From the NCBI RefSeq assembly GCF_007997215.1, contig NZ_VORW01000008.1, positions 102,021 to 166,020 on the forward strand: a DNA stretch of 64,000 bases, given 5' to 3'. The translations under genes and the position numbers were made by a program. This stretch comes from Algoriphagus aquimarinus. GTDB lineage: Bacteria > Bacteroidota > Bacteroidia > Cytophagales > Cyclobacteriaceae. The notes under the pieces are model-generated. The model made no database searches, was not told the origin of the DNA, and was given only the letters and a program-made list of their open reading frames with translations. Position 1 is the first letter of the stretch, and every line of letters starts with the position of its first letter. This document shows positions 10,544 through 19,648 of the stretch, in pieces.

Positions 10544-10563
10544 TTATAAGAAACCTAAACCAA

Positions 10564-11142
10564 TTATTCTTGGTTTTTAATCAATTCCAAAGTCTCTTTT
10601 ATAAAATCATTTTTTCCTAAAACATAGGCACCGCGGTCATTTCTGAACTTTGATGCTAACTCAAGTTTTAGCTCTTCATATGCTTTTGCTCTGTCTTCAT
10701 TTTCATTCAAGTAGTCTCTGAACAGGAGTTGCTCCCACATGACATTGTCTTTTGGACACATGTGAATGTGATAAATCTGCTCCTTCTTCCCATCGAATCT
10801 ATAGCCCTTTCCAAAGGACATGTAAGCAGGAATATGATCTCTTTTTGGCACCTTGAAGTAAGAGTAACCAAGTGTTTCAAATTTTGCAATCAGGTCTTCA
10901 TCAAAAAGTAATTCTGTAGGAATCTCTATAAGCATATCTATGTAAGGCTTCGACTTGATATTTGGGATGGATGAACTCCCAAAGTGCTCAACTCTAAGTA
11001 TTGCATCAGAACCTACCGATGATAGAATAGCTTCTTTTTCCTTTTCAAAAACTGATTTCCAGTTGGGATTATGATCTACCATCTCAATTGGGAAAAGGCT
11101 ATTCCAGTCTTCTTTTGTTAACTCGTAAAGTGTTTTGGCCAT
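10564..11142 (-). CDS. GrpB family protein (nucleotidyltransferase-like fold)
   Basis: A 192-residue cytosolic protein. It shows the GrpB family signature: VDHNPNWKSVFEKEKEAI, then RVEHFGSSSIPNIKSKPYIDMLIEIP near residues 49-75, and later HIHMCPKDN and LLFRDYLNENEDRAKAYEELK. The family has a nucleotidyltransferase-like fold; the cellular substrate of most members is unknown. It is 33 bp downstream of the sulfatase gene on the same strand but shows no functional link to it. Confidence 0.85.
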   Translation of the reverse strand: MAKTLYELTKEDWNSLFPIEMVDHNPNWKSVFEKEKEAILSSVGSDAILRVEHFGSSSIPNIKSKPYIDMLIEIPTELLFDEDLIAKFETLGYSYFKVPKRDHIPAYMSFGKGYRFDGKKEQIYHIHMCPKDNVMWEQLLFRDYLNENEDRAKAYEELKLELASKFRNDRGAYVLGKNDFIKETLELIKNQE

Positions 11143-11175
11143 TGCTTACTAGGGATTATTTATTTGAGTTTTTAC

Positions 11176-12954
11176 TTAGTTCATTTTCTCTAAAACAAGC
11201 AGCCGAACCTCTATAAATTCCGAGCCTTTTATTTCTGAAGCCTTCATGGTTATAGGATGATGTCCTTTGTCCAATTGAATGATACCTATTTCCAATGGTT
11301 TGTAATCTTTCTCATAGGATTCATCACGCGGTGAACGATCAAATTCGATAGCCAAGAAATCAGAGTCATGCGCTTCATTGATTCCAGTGCTAATTTCATT
11401 TTCCCCTTGTTTCAATACTAAGGTAGAACCTACAGCCGAAGCTTTGCTAGTGTAATAGACAGTCGCCTTGTACTTGCCCGAGGTCAGAATATCCGTATCC
11501 CAAGTGACGCTATCCTGAGTGGATGTCCAGTTGGTGAAAAAAGAGGAGTTTGGATGTATGCTGGATCGCTCAATGCCTCCATGTGGAATACCATCTCTAG
11601 CTGGAAGTAAAGTGAATTTACTTCCTTCATAGCCTACCGGGAATATTTCTTCACGGTCACGGTCGAGTTCTGATAGCACATTATTGATCCATTCATTTTT
11701 TGCTTTGGTCAATTCAGAAAGAATAGCTTCCGAAGGTTGTGCAATAGGCTGACGCTGTCCTGGATCTGAGTTTAGGTCAAATAGCTGGTTGTCGCTGTCA
11801 AGGATGTATTGTTGATTTCGGACGCTGACCTTTCCATTCCAATGACTATAAACATATCGATCATTCCAAGTTGGGTTTGACTCAGTTAATAGAGGCTTCA
11901 GGCTAATACCGTCAACTGGTTTGTCAAATGCTGTGGTAATACCCGCCAAATCCATCAGGGAAGGTAAAATATCAATTGCACTGGCAATCTGGGAGATGAT
12001 TTGAGGTTTCAATTGGTCCTTCCAATACATGATAAAAGGAGAACGAACGCCGCCTTCATCTGTGCTTCCTTTGATACCTTTCAGCCCGTCATTCCATCTC
12101 CATCCATTCGGACCATTGTCTGACATGTAGATTACTATCGTGTTTTCCAGGAGTTTTAGACTGTCCAATTTGTCCACCACTCTTCCGACATTCCAGTCTA
12201 TATTTTCACACAAAGCATAGGCAGCTCGCGTCTTGTCTATCTTTTCCTTACTGCCGTTTCGATGTGTGGAATCGATGGAAGCATCCTTGTATTTGTCCCA
12301 CCAGATATCGGGTACCTGCATTGGACTATGTGGGGTATTGTAAGCCAGATAAACGAAGAAGGGTTTATCCGTGTTTTTTTCTATATAGTCCAGCGCATTA
12401 TTGGTTAAATCGTCAATAATAAATCCATCACCTTTTACCACTTCTCCATTTCTCTCCAGCATTGGACTGAAATAATTGCCCCAATGTCCTGATGCGAAGC
12501 CATAGAATTCATCAAATCCTCTGTTGTTGGGATGATAAGGAGGCTGGGAGCCATTGTGCCACTTTCCAAAGGCAGCAGTATTGTATCCATTTGATTGGAA
12601 GATTTCGGCAATTGTTTTTTCATCAAGATCCAGTCGTTCGCCACCTCGTGAGGTAGAATATACTCCGCCACGCGGATGATACCTGCCTGTCAAAATCTCC
12701 GCTCGGGTAGGAGAGCAAACTGGATCCACATAAAACCTGCTGAATTGAACGCCTTTCATTGCCAATTGATCAATGTTGGGAGTATTCACTTGGGAATTCC
12801 CATTGATTCCTAGATCTCCCCATCCTTGGTCATCAGTCAGGATGAGGACAATGTTTGGCTTGCTTATTTCTTTCGATTCTGGATTACAGGATTGAAGAAA
12901 TAGTATTCCTATTCCTACGATCAGATAAAAAATGCTTTTCGGGTTTTGCGTCAT
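11176..12954 (-). CDS. Lipoprotein arylsulfatase, type I (Cys-type)
   Basis: A 592-residue sulfatase that hydrolyses sulfate esters, probably on polysaccharides or glycans at the cell surface. The lipobox is LQSC with Cys23. Metal-binding Asp41-Asp42 sit in VLILTDDQGWGDLG. The CSPTR signature at residues 80-84 places the catalytic formylglycine precursor at Cys80, which needs a maturase not found in this window. GKWHNG, NTPHSPM and MSDNGPNG follow the family pattern. The C-terminal 150 residues form a beta-rich domain (VTWDTDILTSGKYKATVYY) that is probably carbohydrate-binding. No SusC/SusD pair is nearby, so the substrate cannot be inferred. Confidence 0.9.
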   Translation of the reverse strand: MTQNPKSIFYLIVGIGILFLQSCNPESKEISKPNIVLILTDDQGWGDLGINGNSQVNTPNIDQLAMKGVQFSRFYVDPVCSPTRAEILTGRYHPRGGVYSTSRGGERLDLDEKTIAEIFQSNGYNTAAFGKWHNGSQPPYHPNNRGFDEFYGFASGHWGNYFSPMLERNGEVVKGDGFIIDDLTNNALDYIEKNTDKPFFVYLAYNTPHSPMQVPDIWWDKYKDASIDSTHRNGSKEKIDKTRAAYALCENIDWNVGRVVDKLDSLKLLENTIVIYMSDNGPNGWRWNDGLKGIKGSTDEGGVRSPFIMYWKDQLKPQIISQIASAIDILPSLMDLAGITTAFDKPVDGISLKPLLTESNPTWNDRYVYSHWNGKVSVRNQQYILDSDNQLFDLNSDPGQRQPIAQPSEAILSELTKAKNEWINNVLSELDRDREEIFPVGYEGSKFTLLPARDGIPHGGIERSSIHPNSSFFTNWTSTQDSVTWDTDILTSGKYKATVYYTSKASAVGSTLVLKQGENEISTGINEAHDSDFLAIEFDRSPRDESYEKDYKPLEIGIIQLDKGHHPITMKASEIKGSEFIEVRLLVLEKMN

Positions 12955-13178
12955 GGTTACAGCGATGGCTAAAAGGTCGGTGGTAAGTTACTTATTGACA
13001 ATTTATTAAAAATCAAGTTACCACCGTGTTTCTGCTGTCGAAGTAGTGGGACTTGAATGAAGTGGAGTTATTAGTATTAGAGATAGTTGTCTTTTGCTCT
13101 TAGGCAGTACCAAACCAATTCGCTTTTTACTATTAAAAAATAGAGCTTACTGAGTACAACATTAGTACACTTCGCCCA

Positions 13179-13202
13179 CTATCGGACAAAAACGTCCGAT
13201 AG
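13179..13202. promoter_or_regulatory. Palindrome, possible activator-binding site
   Basis: Arms CTATCGGAC and GTCCGATAG flank a 6-nt AAAAAC spacer. The core CGGACAAAAACGTCCG matches CGAACAAAAATGTTCG at 25002-25017 apart from two complementary arm changes and one spacer change. It lies about 56 bp upstream of the shared motif at 13259. The position fits an enhancer site for an NtrC-type activator, but no binding evidence exists here. Confidence 0.5.
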
Positions 13203-13258
13203 GGTTTTCTAAAATAGGTTCCAACGTGGTTAATTAAGTCTTTTAAGGGCTTTTTGAA

Positions 13259-13275
13259 TGGCATGGAAGTGGAAA
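13259..13275 (+). promoter_or_regulatory. TGGCATnnAAGTGGAAA motif, possible promoter
   Basis: The 17 bases match 15 of 17 with 25080-25096. The TGGCA part resembles the -24 half of a sigma-54 promoter. The second half reads TGGAA instead of TTGCA, so the invariant -12 GC is missing. The translation start is 84 bp downstream. It may be a variant sigma-54 promoter or another shared control element. Confidence 0.4.
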
Positions 13276-13358
13276 GCATTGCCAGATATCATAAAGCACA
13301 AGAAGCTCAGTTCAACAGAAAACCTTATAACTTTTCAAGCTTTTAACATTTCTACCTT

Positions 13359-15776
13359 ATGCTAAAAAACTACTTCAAAATCGCCTGGAGAAACATCCTT
13401 AGGAATAAGATGCGTTCGTTTATTCACATTTTGGGTCTTTCTATAGGTGTGGCGATATGCTTTTTGATATTCAATGTGGTGTCGCATTCCTATAGTTTTG
13501 ACCGCTTTCATGCAGATAAGGAGAGAATTTACCGTATAAATACCCTGACGGATTGGGGAGATGGTGGAAGTTTTCCTAATTCTGGAACTCCAGGGCCATT
13601 AGGAGAGGTGATTCAGGATGAGATCTCAGGAATCGAAGGAAAAGGCAGGCTCTATACTATGTATGAGACCTTGGTGGCTTTGCCAAATACTAACAAGGTG
13701 TTTGGTAGGTCTAATGAGGTCACTTTTGCTGATCCTGGTTTCTTTAAAATATTCCCTAGAAAATGGCTTGCCGGAAATCCGGAAACAGCCTTGATTCAAC
13801 CGGAATCTGTAGTGATCTCAGAAGCAAGTTTGCATAAATATTTCCCTGGCTCGGAAGCTTCAGATGTCTTAGGGCAGGAATTGATGTTCGTAGATTCGGA
13901 TTCTATCTATGCAAAAGTCACTGGAGTCATCGCTGGATATACAGATAACACAGACTTTATTTTTCAGGATTTTATATCCTACAGCACCATCAGAACGCAA
14001 GAGCAAATAGAATGGTATGGTCTACATGATTGGACTTCTGTGAATTCAAGTAGTCAGCTTTTTGTCAAGCTCGCTCAGGGAGTATCACCTGAAACTGTGG
14101 ATGAAGCATTCAAGCCTTTGATTGCAAAAAATATGGAGGCTGAAGAAAATGGTGAGTATAATACCAGCTTTTTCGCCGAGCCACTTACAGCGATGCATTT
14201 TGGACAAACCTATGGTAGTAACAGTGTTTCCAAAACATTCCTCAAAGGATTAGTTTTTATTGGCTTGATAATCCTGGTGCTTGCGACTTTGAATTTTGTG
14301 AATCTTGAAACTGCTCAAGCTATAAGCAGATCCAAGGAAGTTGGTATTAGAAAGACGATTGGAGGAACTCGGTTTCAATTGGTCTCCCAGTTTCTAGCGG
14401 AGACATTCATGATCATTTTGATTAGCACAATTCTGGCCTTAGGACTAGTAGAAGGGCTAAAAATATTATTTATTACTTACTTACCGAAGGATTTTAAGAT
14501 AGAATATTTCTCGCTTTTCAACTTACTGTTTTATACAGCTTTCCCACTTTTATTGACTTTGATAACGGGGATTTATCCAGCCCTGATTCTATCTAATTAC
14601 GATCCTCAGCGTGCTTTGAAAGGTGAAATGATCAGAAGTGGAAAGTTCTCTGTGGGAGTATTTCTGAGAAAGAACCTCACCATCATTCAATTGTCATCTT
14701 CTATCGCTTTTATTATCCTGGTGTTGGTACTGAACTATCAGCTGAAATATGTGTCGAGTCAGCCGCTGGGTTTTGAAAAAGAAGCGGTGATGTATGCCCG
14801 ACTGCCATTCATGTCCGATCAGGATAAAATGCTCCAGCTTCAGGACCGCTTTAATCAGGAAGCAATAGTGAAGAGTGCAAGTCTGAGCGGTAGTCTGGTG
14901 TCGTCCACAAGTTTATGGACTTCGGATGTCAAGATTCCTGTGGACACCACAGAGAAGGAGATGTACATACAAGTGATGAATGTGGATTCAGCCTTTGTAA
15001 GTGTTAATGGTATTCCTCTACTGGCAGGTTCAGACGGTATAGACAGAGCCGATGAGATATTGGTTAATGAGCAATTTGTGAAGGAAGCTGGTTTTGCTTC
15101 GATAGAAGAAGCGGTTGGGATAGAGGTTACTTATAGCCAAGAGCAGGTGAGAATTATAGGTGTGGTTGCAGATTTTCACTCAAGAACGCTCCGTGAGGAA
15201 ATTCGCCCATTGCTATTCACCTATAATCCAGCCTATTTTCAATCGGTGAATGTGAAGCTTAATTCCGATCAAAATTTGGCCGTAGCAAAGGAGCGATTGG
15301 AGCAGATTTATTTGGAGGTTTATCCTTATGAAACAGCCTCTTTTAATTTTCTGGATACTCAAATAGATAGGTTCTATCAGGAAGATGTGAAAATTAAAAA
15401 CGTGCTGGGTTTTGCCTGTGGCTTGGCGATTTTGATTTCCTGTTTGGGATTGTTTGGACTTTCCAGTTTCACCATTGCTCAGCGCACCAAAGAGATAAGC
15501 ATTCGAAAAGTCTTGGGAGCCACTTTACAGCAGATTCTTTTCTTGATCTCTAGAGAGTACATGATCTTGGTGGGAGTTTCATTCCTCATCGCAATATTTC
15601 CAGCATACTACTTCCTCAATGACTGGTTAAATGGCTTCAAAACCCGAGTGGAAATGCCTTATTTAATATTTGCTGCAGCCGGTTTGGGAGTGATGGCAAT
15701 TTGCTTGCTGATCGTCGGTATTCATTCTTATGTGGCTTCGCAAACAAATCCGGCTAAGGTGCTGAAGAGCGAGTAG
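13359..15776 (+). CDS. FtsX/MacB-like ABC transporter permease
   Basis: An 805-residue inner-membrane permease. The N-terminus NYFKIAWRNILRNKMRSFIHILG leads into the first membrane helix, followed by a MacB-type periplasmic domain. An FtsX core has three helices near residues 295-420 with RSKEVGIRKTIGGTRFQLVSQFLAE. A second periplasmic domain and a second FtsX core follow (RTKEISIRKVLGATLQQILFL), ending in NPAKVLKSE. Such duplicated permeases work with a separate ATPase in MacB-type exporters. No ATPase is adjacent; the one at 27766 could serve it (inference). Confidence 0.85.
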   Translation: MLKNYFKIAWRNILRNKMRSFIHILGLSIGVAICFLIFNVVSHSYSFDRFHADKERIYRINTLTDWGDGGSFPNSGTPGPLGEVIQDEISGIEGKGRLYTMYETLVALPNTNKVFGRSNEVTFADPGFFKIFPRKWLAGNPETALIQPESVVISEASLHKYFPGSEASDVLGQELMFVDSDSIYAKVTGVIAGYTDNTDFIFQDFISYSTIRTQEQIEWYGLHDWTSVNSSSQLFVKLAQGVSPETVDEAFKPLIAKNMEAEENGEYNTSFFAEPLTAMHFGQTYGSNSVSKTFLKGLVFIGLIILVLATLNFVNLETAQAISRSKEVGIRKTIGGTRFQLVSQFLAETFMIILISTILALGLVEGLKILFITYLPKDFKIEYFSLFNLLFYTAFPLLLTLITGIYPALILSNYDPQRALKGEMIRSGKFSVGVFLRKNLTIIQLSSSIAFIILVLVLNYQLKYVSSQPLGFEKEAVMYARLPFMSDQDKMLQLQDRFNQEAIVKSASLSGSLVSSTSLWTSDVKIPVDTTEKEMYIQVMNVDSAFVSVNGIPLLAGSDGIDRADEILVNEQFVKEAGFASIEEAVGIEVTYSQEQVRIIGVVADFHSRTLREEIRPLLFTYNPAYFQSVNVKLNSDQNLAVAKERLEQIYLEVYPYETASFNFLDTQIDRFYQEDVKIKNVLGFACGLAILISCLGLFGLSSFTIAQRTKEISIRKVLGATLQQILFLISREYMILVGVSFLIAIFPAYYFLNDWLNGFKTRVEMPYLIFAAAGLGVMAICLLIVGIHSYVASQTNPAKVLKSE

Positions 15777-16360
15777 AATAAATTGCTCGCGGCGGCGCGG
15801 CGGCGCAACGTTAAAAAAATCAATAACATCAGATTAGCTCCCGCTCTTCGTAGCTATGGGGAGGCGCAGAGGCGCAATGTTTTGAAACAAATTTTTTAAA
15901 GTAACGAGCACCGTCGGTGCGGATTATGTTATAGCCCCCGGTTTCAACCGGGGGTAAATTGATAAGGCAAAGTTTTTGGGTTTTGGCCGCGGGAATGTCA
16001 AGTGATTCAATGCCAGTTCGCCAAAACCAGGGGAGTTAAAGATTTAAAATCTAAAGTCGAACACATTTGAGATCCTGTGGTGGAAAAGGAATCTGTGATG
16101 TAACATAGAGCGGCCCTACAAGGGTTGAACTTATTTGAAAGGAATTACAAATCCCAAAAAAACAGAAAAGCGTAGATAATACCGATTATTATCGAGGGCT
16201 ACGCTTAGTGAAGCTGAAATGATACCGACGGAAGGTGTATGATATGTGCATACCAGCCAATAACTCTTTATGATTTTTCCATTTCTTCACATAAAAACTG
16301 CTTTTCGTTTTCAGGGTAAATGATATCTTTAGGGAGTTCTTTTTTACCAACCCATTTTTC
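15777..16360. repeat. Intergenic region packed with palindromic repeats
   Basis: No gene is seen. It holds a G+C-rich stretch (GGCGGCGCGGCGGCGC), a second GGCGCAGAGGCGC string and the palindrome GCACCGTCGGTGC. The hairpin CCCCCGGTT-TCA-ACCGGGGG lies at about 15933-15953. Nested arms AAGCGTAG/CTACGCTT lie around 16168-16207. The GCACCG and CCCCCGG hairpins side by side look like a REP-type repeat known from many Bacteroidota intergenic regions. They mark the left border of the restriction-modification island. Confidence 0.65.
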
Positions 16361-19300
16361 ATGACTGTATCTGATTACCTCCAGAGTATAAATACTAGGT
16401 ATAAACTTGGTCACGCTACTGAACATACTTTTCGTGGTGATTTACAAAACCTCATCGAGTCCCTCGTTCCTAACATCTCCGCGACCAACGAACCTAAGCG
16501 TCAAGCCTGTGGTGCTCCGGATTACATTCTTACGAATAAAAAGGAAATTCCCGTCGGCTTCATTGAAGCAAAAGACATAGGGGATTCAGATCTGAAAGGC
16601 GTCAAAAAGAACGGAAACAAAGAGCAATTCGACCGATACAAAGGATCTCTGGACAACCTGATCTTTACCGATTACCTCGACTTTTACTATTACAAAAACG
16701 GGGAACTCGTTACTTCCATTTGCATCGGTGTGGTGGATGGTGGAAAAATCCTTCCCCTTCCCCATAATTTCCCTGCTTTCGAACTCCTCATCAAGGAGTT
16801 TACCACGCATATCAGCCAAAGTATCAAAAGCCCAAAGAAACTGGCTGAGATGATGGCAGGCAAAGCTAGAATGCTGGCCAATGTGATCGAGAATTCCCTC
16901 AATTCGGATGTGATGAATCAGGAGAATTCCACCTTGAAAGAGCAGATGAATGCCTTCAAGGAAATCCTGATTCATGACATTACGCCAAAGGAATTTTCGG
17001 ATGTATATGCCCAGACGATCTCCTACGGGATGTTTGCGGCGCGGCTTTACGACGAGACCTTAGATTCCTTTTCCAGACAGGAAGCTGCCGAACTGATTCC
17101 CAAGTCCAATCCTTTCCTGCGAAAGCTATTCCAATACATCGCTGGCTATGACCTCGACGATAGAATCACCTGGATCGTGGATGCGTTGGCGGATATTTTC
17201 CGGGCTGCTGATGTGAACGCCATTCTGAGCAACTTCGGCAAAGCCACCCAGACCGAGGATCCCATCATTCACTTTTACGAGACCTTCCTGAGTACCTACG
17301 ATCCCAAGCTGCGCAAAGCCCGTGGGGTTTGGTACACGCCGCATCCCGTGGTGAACTTTATCATCCGTGCTGTGGATGATATTCTGATCGATGAATTTGA
17401 CCTGCCGATGGGATTGGCGGATACGTCCAAAACCACTATCAAAGTACCCATCGCTACGCACGACAAACGCTTCTCTGGCGGTATGCGGGAAGTGGATCAG
17501 GAAGTACATAGAGTACAATTCCTCGATCCGGCTACCGGCACGGGTACCTTCGTGGCGGAGGCGATCAATCATATCTATTCCAAATTCAAAGGACAGCAGG
17601 GTGTATGGAATTCCTATGTGGAAAATCACCTGCTGCCCCGCATCAACGGCTTCGAGCTCCTGATGGCATCCTATGCCATGGCGCATCTGAAGCTGGATCT
17701 GGTGCTCAAGCAAACTGGCTATACGGGCACCAAAGGTCAACGCTTCCGCATCTACCTTACCAACAGCCTAGAGGAATACCACAAGGATACAGGTACGCTC
17801 TTCGCCAACTGGCTTTCTGCCGAGGCCAACGAAGCCAATCAGATCAAGCGGGATGCTCCTGTGATGATCGTAGCTGGAAATCCACCTTATAGTGGAGAAA
17901 GCTCGAATAAAGGCGAATGGATTATGAATCTGATGGAGGATTATAAAAAAGAACCTGGAGGAAAAGAGAAACTTAAAGAGCGAAATCCAAAATGGATCAA
18001 TGATGACTATGTAAAATTCATCCGCTATGGACAGCACTTTATAGAGAAAAATGGATCTGGTATTCTAGCCTTTATCAATCCCCATGGATTTTTGGATAAT
18101 CCAACCTTCAGAGGAATGCGATGGAATCTGCTAAAAACTTTTGATAAAATCTATACCATTGATTTGCATGGAAATTCTAACAAGAAAGAAACTGCGCCTG
18201 ATGGAAGCAAGGATGAAAATATTTTCGATATTAAACAGGGTGTGTCAATTAATATCTTTATTAAAAAGTCACCAAAAAATGATGATAAATTATCAAAATT
18301 GTTTCATAAAGATCTTTATGGTAAAAGGGAAGCCAAATATAGATATTTAGTTAATACTTGCTTCTCAAAAATTGACTTTAAGGAAATTGTTGTTAAACCT
18401 CAACTCTATTCATTTATAGGACGAGATGATAAAAAACAAAGTGTATATGAAAAAGGAATGTCAATTTCTAAGTTGTTTAATGAATCATCAGTAGGTATAG
18501 TTACAGCTAGAGATAATTTTACGATTCATTTTAATAAATGTGATCTTGAAATGACTATTAAAGAGTTTCTGTCTTTAGAAGATGAAGTAGCTCGTAGAAA
18601 ATTTGACTTAGGTAAAGATGTAAGAGATTGGAAAGTGGCTTTTGCAAGAAATGATTTAAATAATAACTATCCAAATAAGGGTTCATTTGAGCAAATATCA
18701 TATAGACCATTTGATAAAAGAGTGACATTTTATACCGGAAATTCTAAAGGATTTCATTGTTACCCTAGATTTAATATAATGAGAAATCTAATTAGTGAAA
18801 AGAATTTAGGACTTATTACGGCAAGAAGTAATAAATCAGAATCGTGTGATCATTTTTTTATTACAAAAAATATAATGGAGGCTAAATGTGGTGAAAGGAC
18901 TACTCAATCAGCTGTTTTCCCTCTCTATCTCTACCCAGATTCCGATTCCCAACTTTCCCTAGATTCAACAAGCACCCGAACTCCCAATTTTGATCCAAAG
19001 ATCGTAGCAGAAATCGCCAAGGGATTGGGGTTGAAGTTTGTTGCGGAGCCCTTCGACGTCGCTCAGGGTGACACGAGAACCATGTTTGCGCCGATAGATT
19101 TGCTGGATTACATCTATGCAGTGTTGCACTCTCCGAGCTATAGAGAGACGTACAAGGAATTTTTGAAGATAGATTTCCCTCGAGTGCCTTATCCTACCGA
19201 TGTGGAGGAGTTCTGGAGACTAGTCGCCCTAGGCGGCGAACTCCGATCCCTGCACCTGATGGAAAGCCCAAGTCTAAACGACTACATTACCCAATACCCC

Positions 19301-19648
19301 GTAGGTGGTGAAAACGAAGTCGAGAAGCCGCACTTCGTCATTGCGAGCGACGCAGGAGCGAAGCAATCTGTATCAGAGGAACAGATTGCTTCGGCAAAAA
19401 GCCTCGCAATGACGGGGAAAGTCTATATCAACTCCGAACAATACTTCGACGGCGTACCCGAACTCGCCTGGAACTTCTACATCGGCGGCTACCAACCCGC
19501 TCAAAAATGGCTCAAAGACCGCAAAGGCCGCACCCTAGATTTCTCCGATATACTGCATTATCAGAAAATCATCAAGGCGCTTGTCGAGACTGATAGGGTG
19601 ATGAGGGAGATAGATGGGGAGGATATTATGAAAGGAGGTGAGGGATGA
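16361..19648 (+). CDS. Single-polypeptide restriction-modification enzyme (type IIG/IIL-like)
   Basis: This 1095-residue protein combines DNA cleavage and adenine methylation. The N-terminal PD-(D/E)XK-like motif is Pro53-Asp54 with Glu69-Ala70-Lys71. An alpha-helical linker follows. The methyltransferase has the SAM motif LDPATGTGTF near 388 and the catalytic NPPY near 508. Residues of roughly 510-860 form the presumed target-recognition part and are encoded by markedly more A+T-rich DNA than the flanks. The conserved tail contains FAPIDLLDYIYAVLHSP and YFDGVPELAWNFYIGGYQPA. Two short in-frame segments, residues 897-905 and 992-1018, are encoded by genome-wide repeats. It overlaps the next gene by 4 bp. 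No helicase domain was seen. Confidence 0.88.
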   Translation: MTVSDYLQSINTRYKLGHATEHTFRGDLQNLIESLVPNISATNEPKRQACGAPDYILTNKKEIPVGFIEAKDIGDSDLKGVKKNGNKEQFDRYKGSLDNLIFTDYLDFYYYKNGELVTSICIGVVDGGKILPLPHNFPAFELLIKEFTTHISQSIKSPKKLAEMMAGKARMLANVIENSLNSDVMNQENSTLKEQMNAFKEILIHDITPKEFSDVYAQTISYGMFAARLYDETLDSFSRQEAAELIPKSNPFLRKLFQYIAGYDLDDRITWIVDALADIFRAADVNAILSNFGKATQTEDPIIHFYETFLSTYDPKLRKARGVWYTPHPVVNFIIRAVDDILIDEFDLPMGLADTSKTTIKVPIATHDKRFSGGMREVDQEVHRVQFLDPATGTGTFVAEAINHIYSKFKGQQGVWNSYVENHLLPRINGFELLMASYAMAHLKLDLVLKQTGYTGTKGQRFRIYLTNSLEEYHKDTGTLFANWLSAEANEANQIKRDAPVMIVAGNPPYSGESSNKGEWIMNLMEDYKKEPGGKEKLKERNPKWINDDYVKFIRYGQHFIEKNGSGILAFINPHGFLDNPTFRGMRWNLLKTFDKIYTIDLHGNSNKKETAPDGSKDENIFDIKQGVSINIFIKKSPKNDDKLSKLFHKDLYGKREAKYRYLVNTCFSKIDFKEIVVKPQLYSFIGRDDKKQSVYEKGMSISKLFNESSVGIVTARDNFTIHFNKCDLEMTIKEFLSLEDEVARRKFDLGKDVRDWKVAFARNDLNNNYPNKGSFEQISYRPFDKRVTFYTGNSKGFHCYPRFNIMRNLISEKNLGLITARSNKSESCDHFFITKNIMEAKCGERTTQSAVFPLYLYPDSDSQLSLDSTSTRTPNFDPKIVAEIAKGLGLKFVAEPFDVAQGDTRTMFAPIDLLDYIYAVLHSPSYRETYKEFLKIDFPRVPYPTDVEEFWRLVALGGELRSLHLMESPSLNDYITQYPVGGENEVEKPHFVIASDAGAKQSVSEEQIASAKSLAMTGKVYINSEQYFDGVPELAWNFYIGGYQPAQKWLKDRKGRTLDFSDILHYQKIIKALVETDRVMREIDGEDIMKGGEG
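19049..19073 (+). repeat. In-frame copy of the CCTTCGAC-GCTCAGGG repeat
   Basis: CCCTTCGACGTCGCTCAGGG followed by TGACA encodes PFDVAQGD inside the restriction-modification gene. Intergenic relatives are at 24921-24942 and, in reverse orientation, at 25139-25164. The reading frame stays open through it. Confidence 0.8.
19336..19415. repeat. 80-bp palindromic element inserted in frame
   Basis: Perfect 12-bp terminal inverted repeats CGTCATTGCGAG (19336-19347) and CTCGCAATGACG (19404-19415) enclose a second pair, AAGCAATCTG and CAGATTGCTT. This is the widespread 'CGTCATTGCGAG' intergenic repeat, here inside a coding gene. It encodes roughly VIASDAGAKQSVSEEQ and the following residues to AMTG. 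Confidence 0.9.

Larger units (their letters stand above)
12955..13358. other. Intergenic region with shared permease control elements
   Basis: The 404-bp divergent region between the sulfatase and the FtsX permease has no ORF. It holds the palindrome at 13179-13202 and the 17-bp motif at 13259-13275, both shared in layout with the region before the second permease at 25279. Confidence 0.5.

Noticed and set aside
9055..10620. Short plus-strand ORFs of 64-80 codons in the tandem array
   Set aside because: They are the same repeat read several times, with no independent start context, domain or codon bias.
11176..12954. Polysaccharide utilisation locus around the sulfatase
   Set aside because: No SusC/SusD pair, glycoside hydrolase or hybrid regulator lies next to it in the window.
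13259..13275. Canonical sigma-54 promoter
   Set aside because: The -12 GC dinucleotide at ten bases after the GG is missing, so only a partial match can be claimed.
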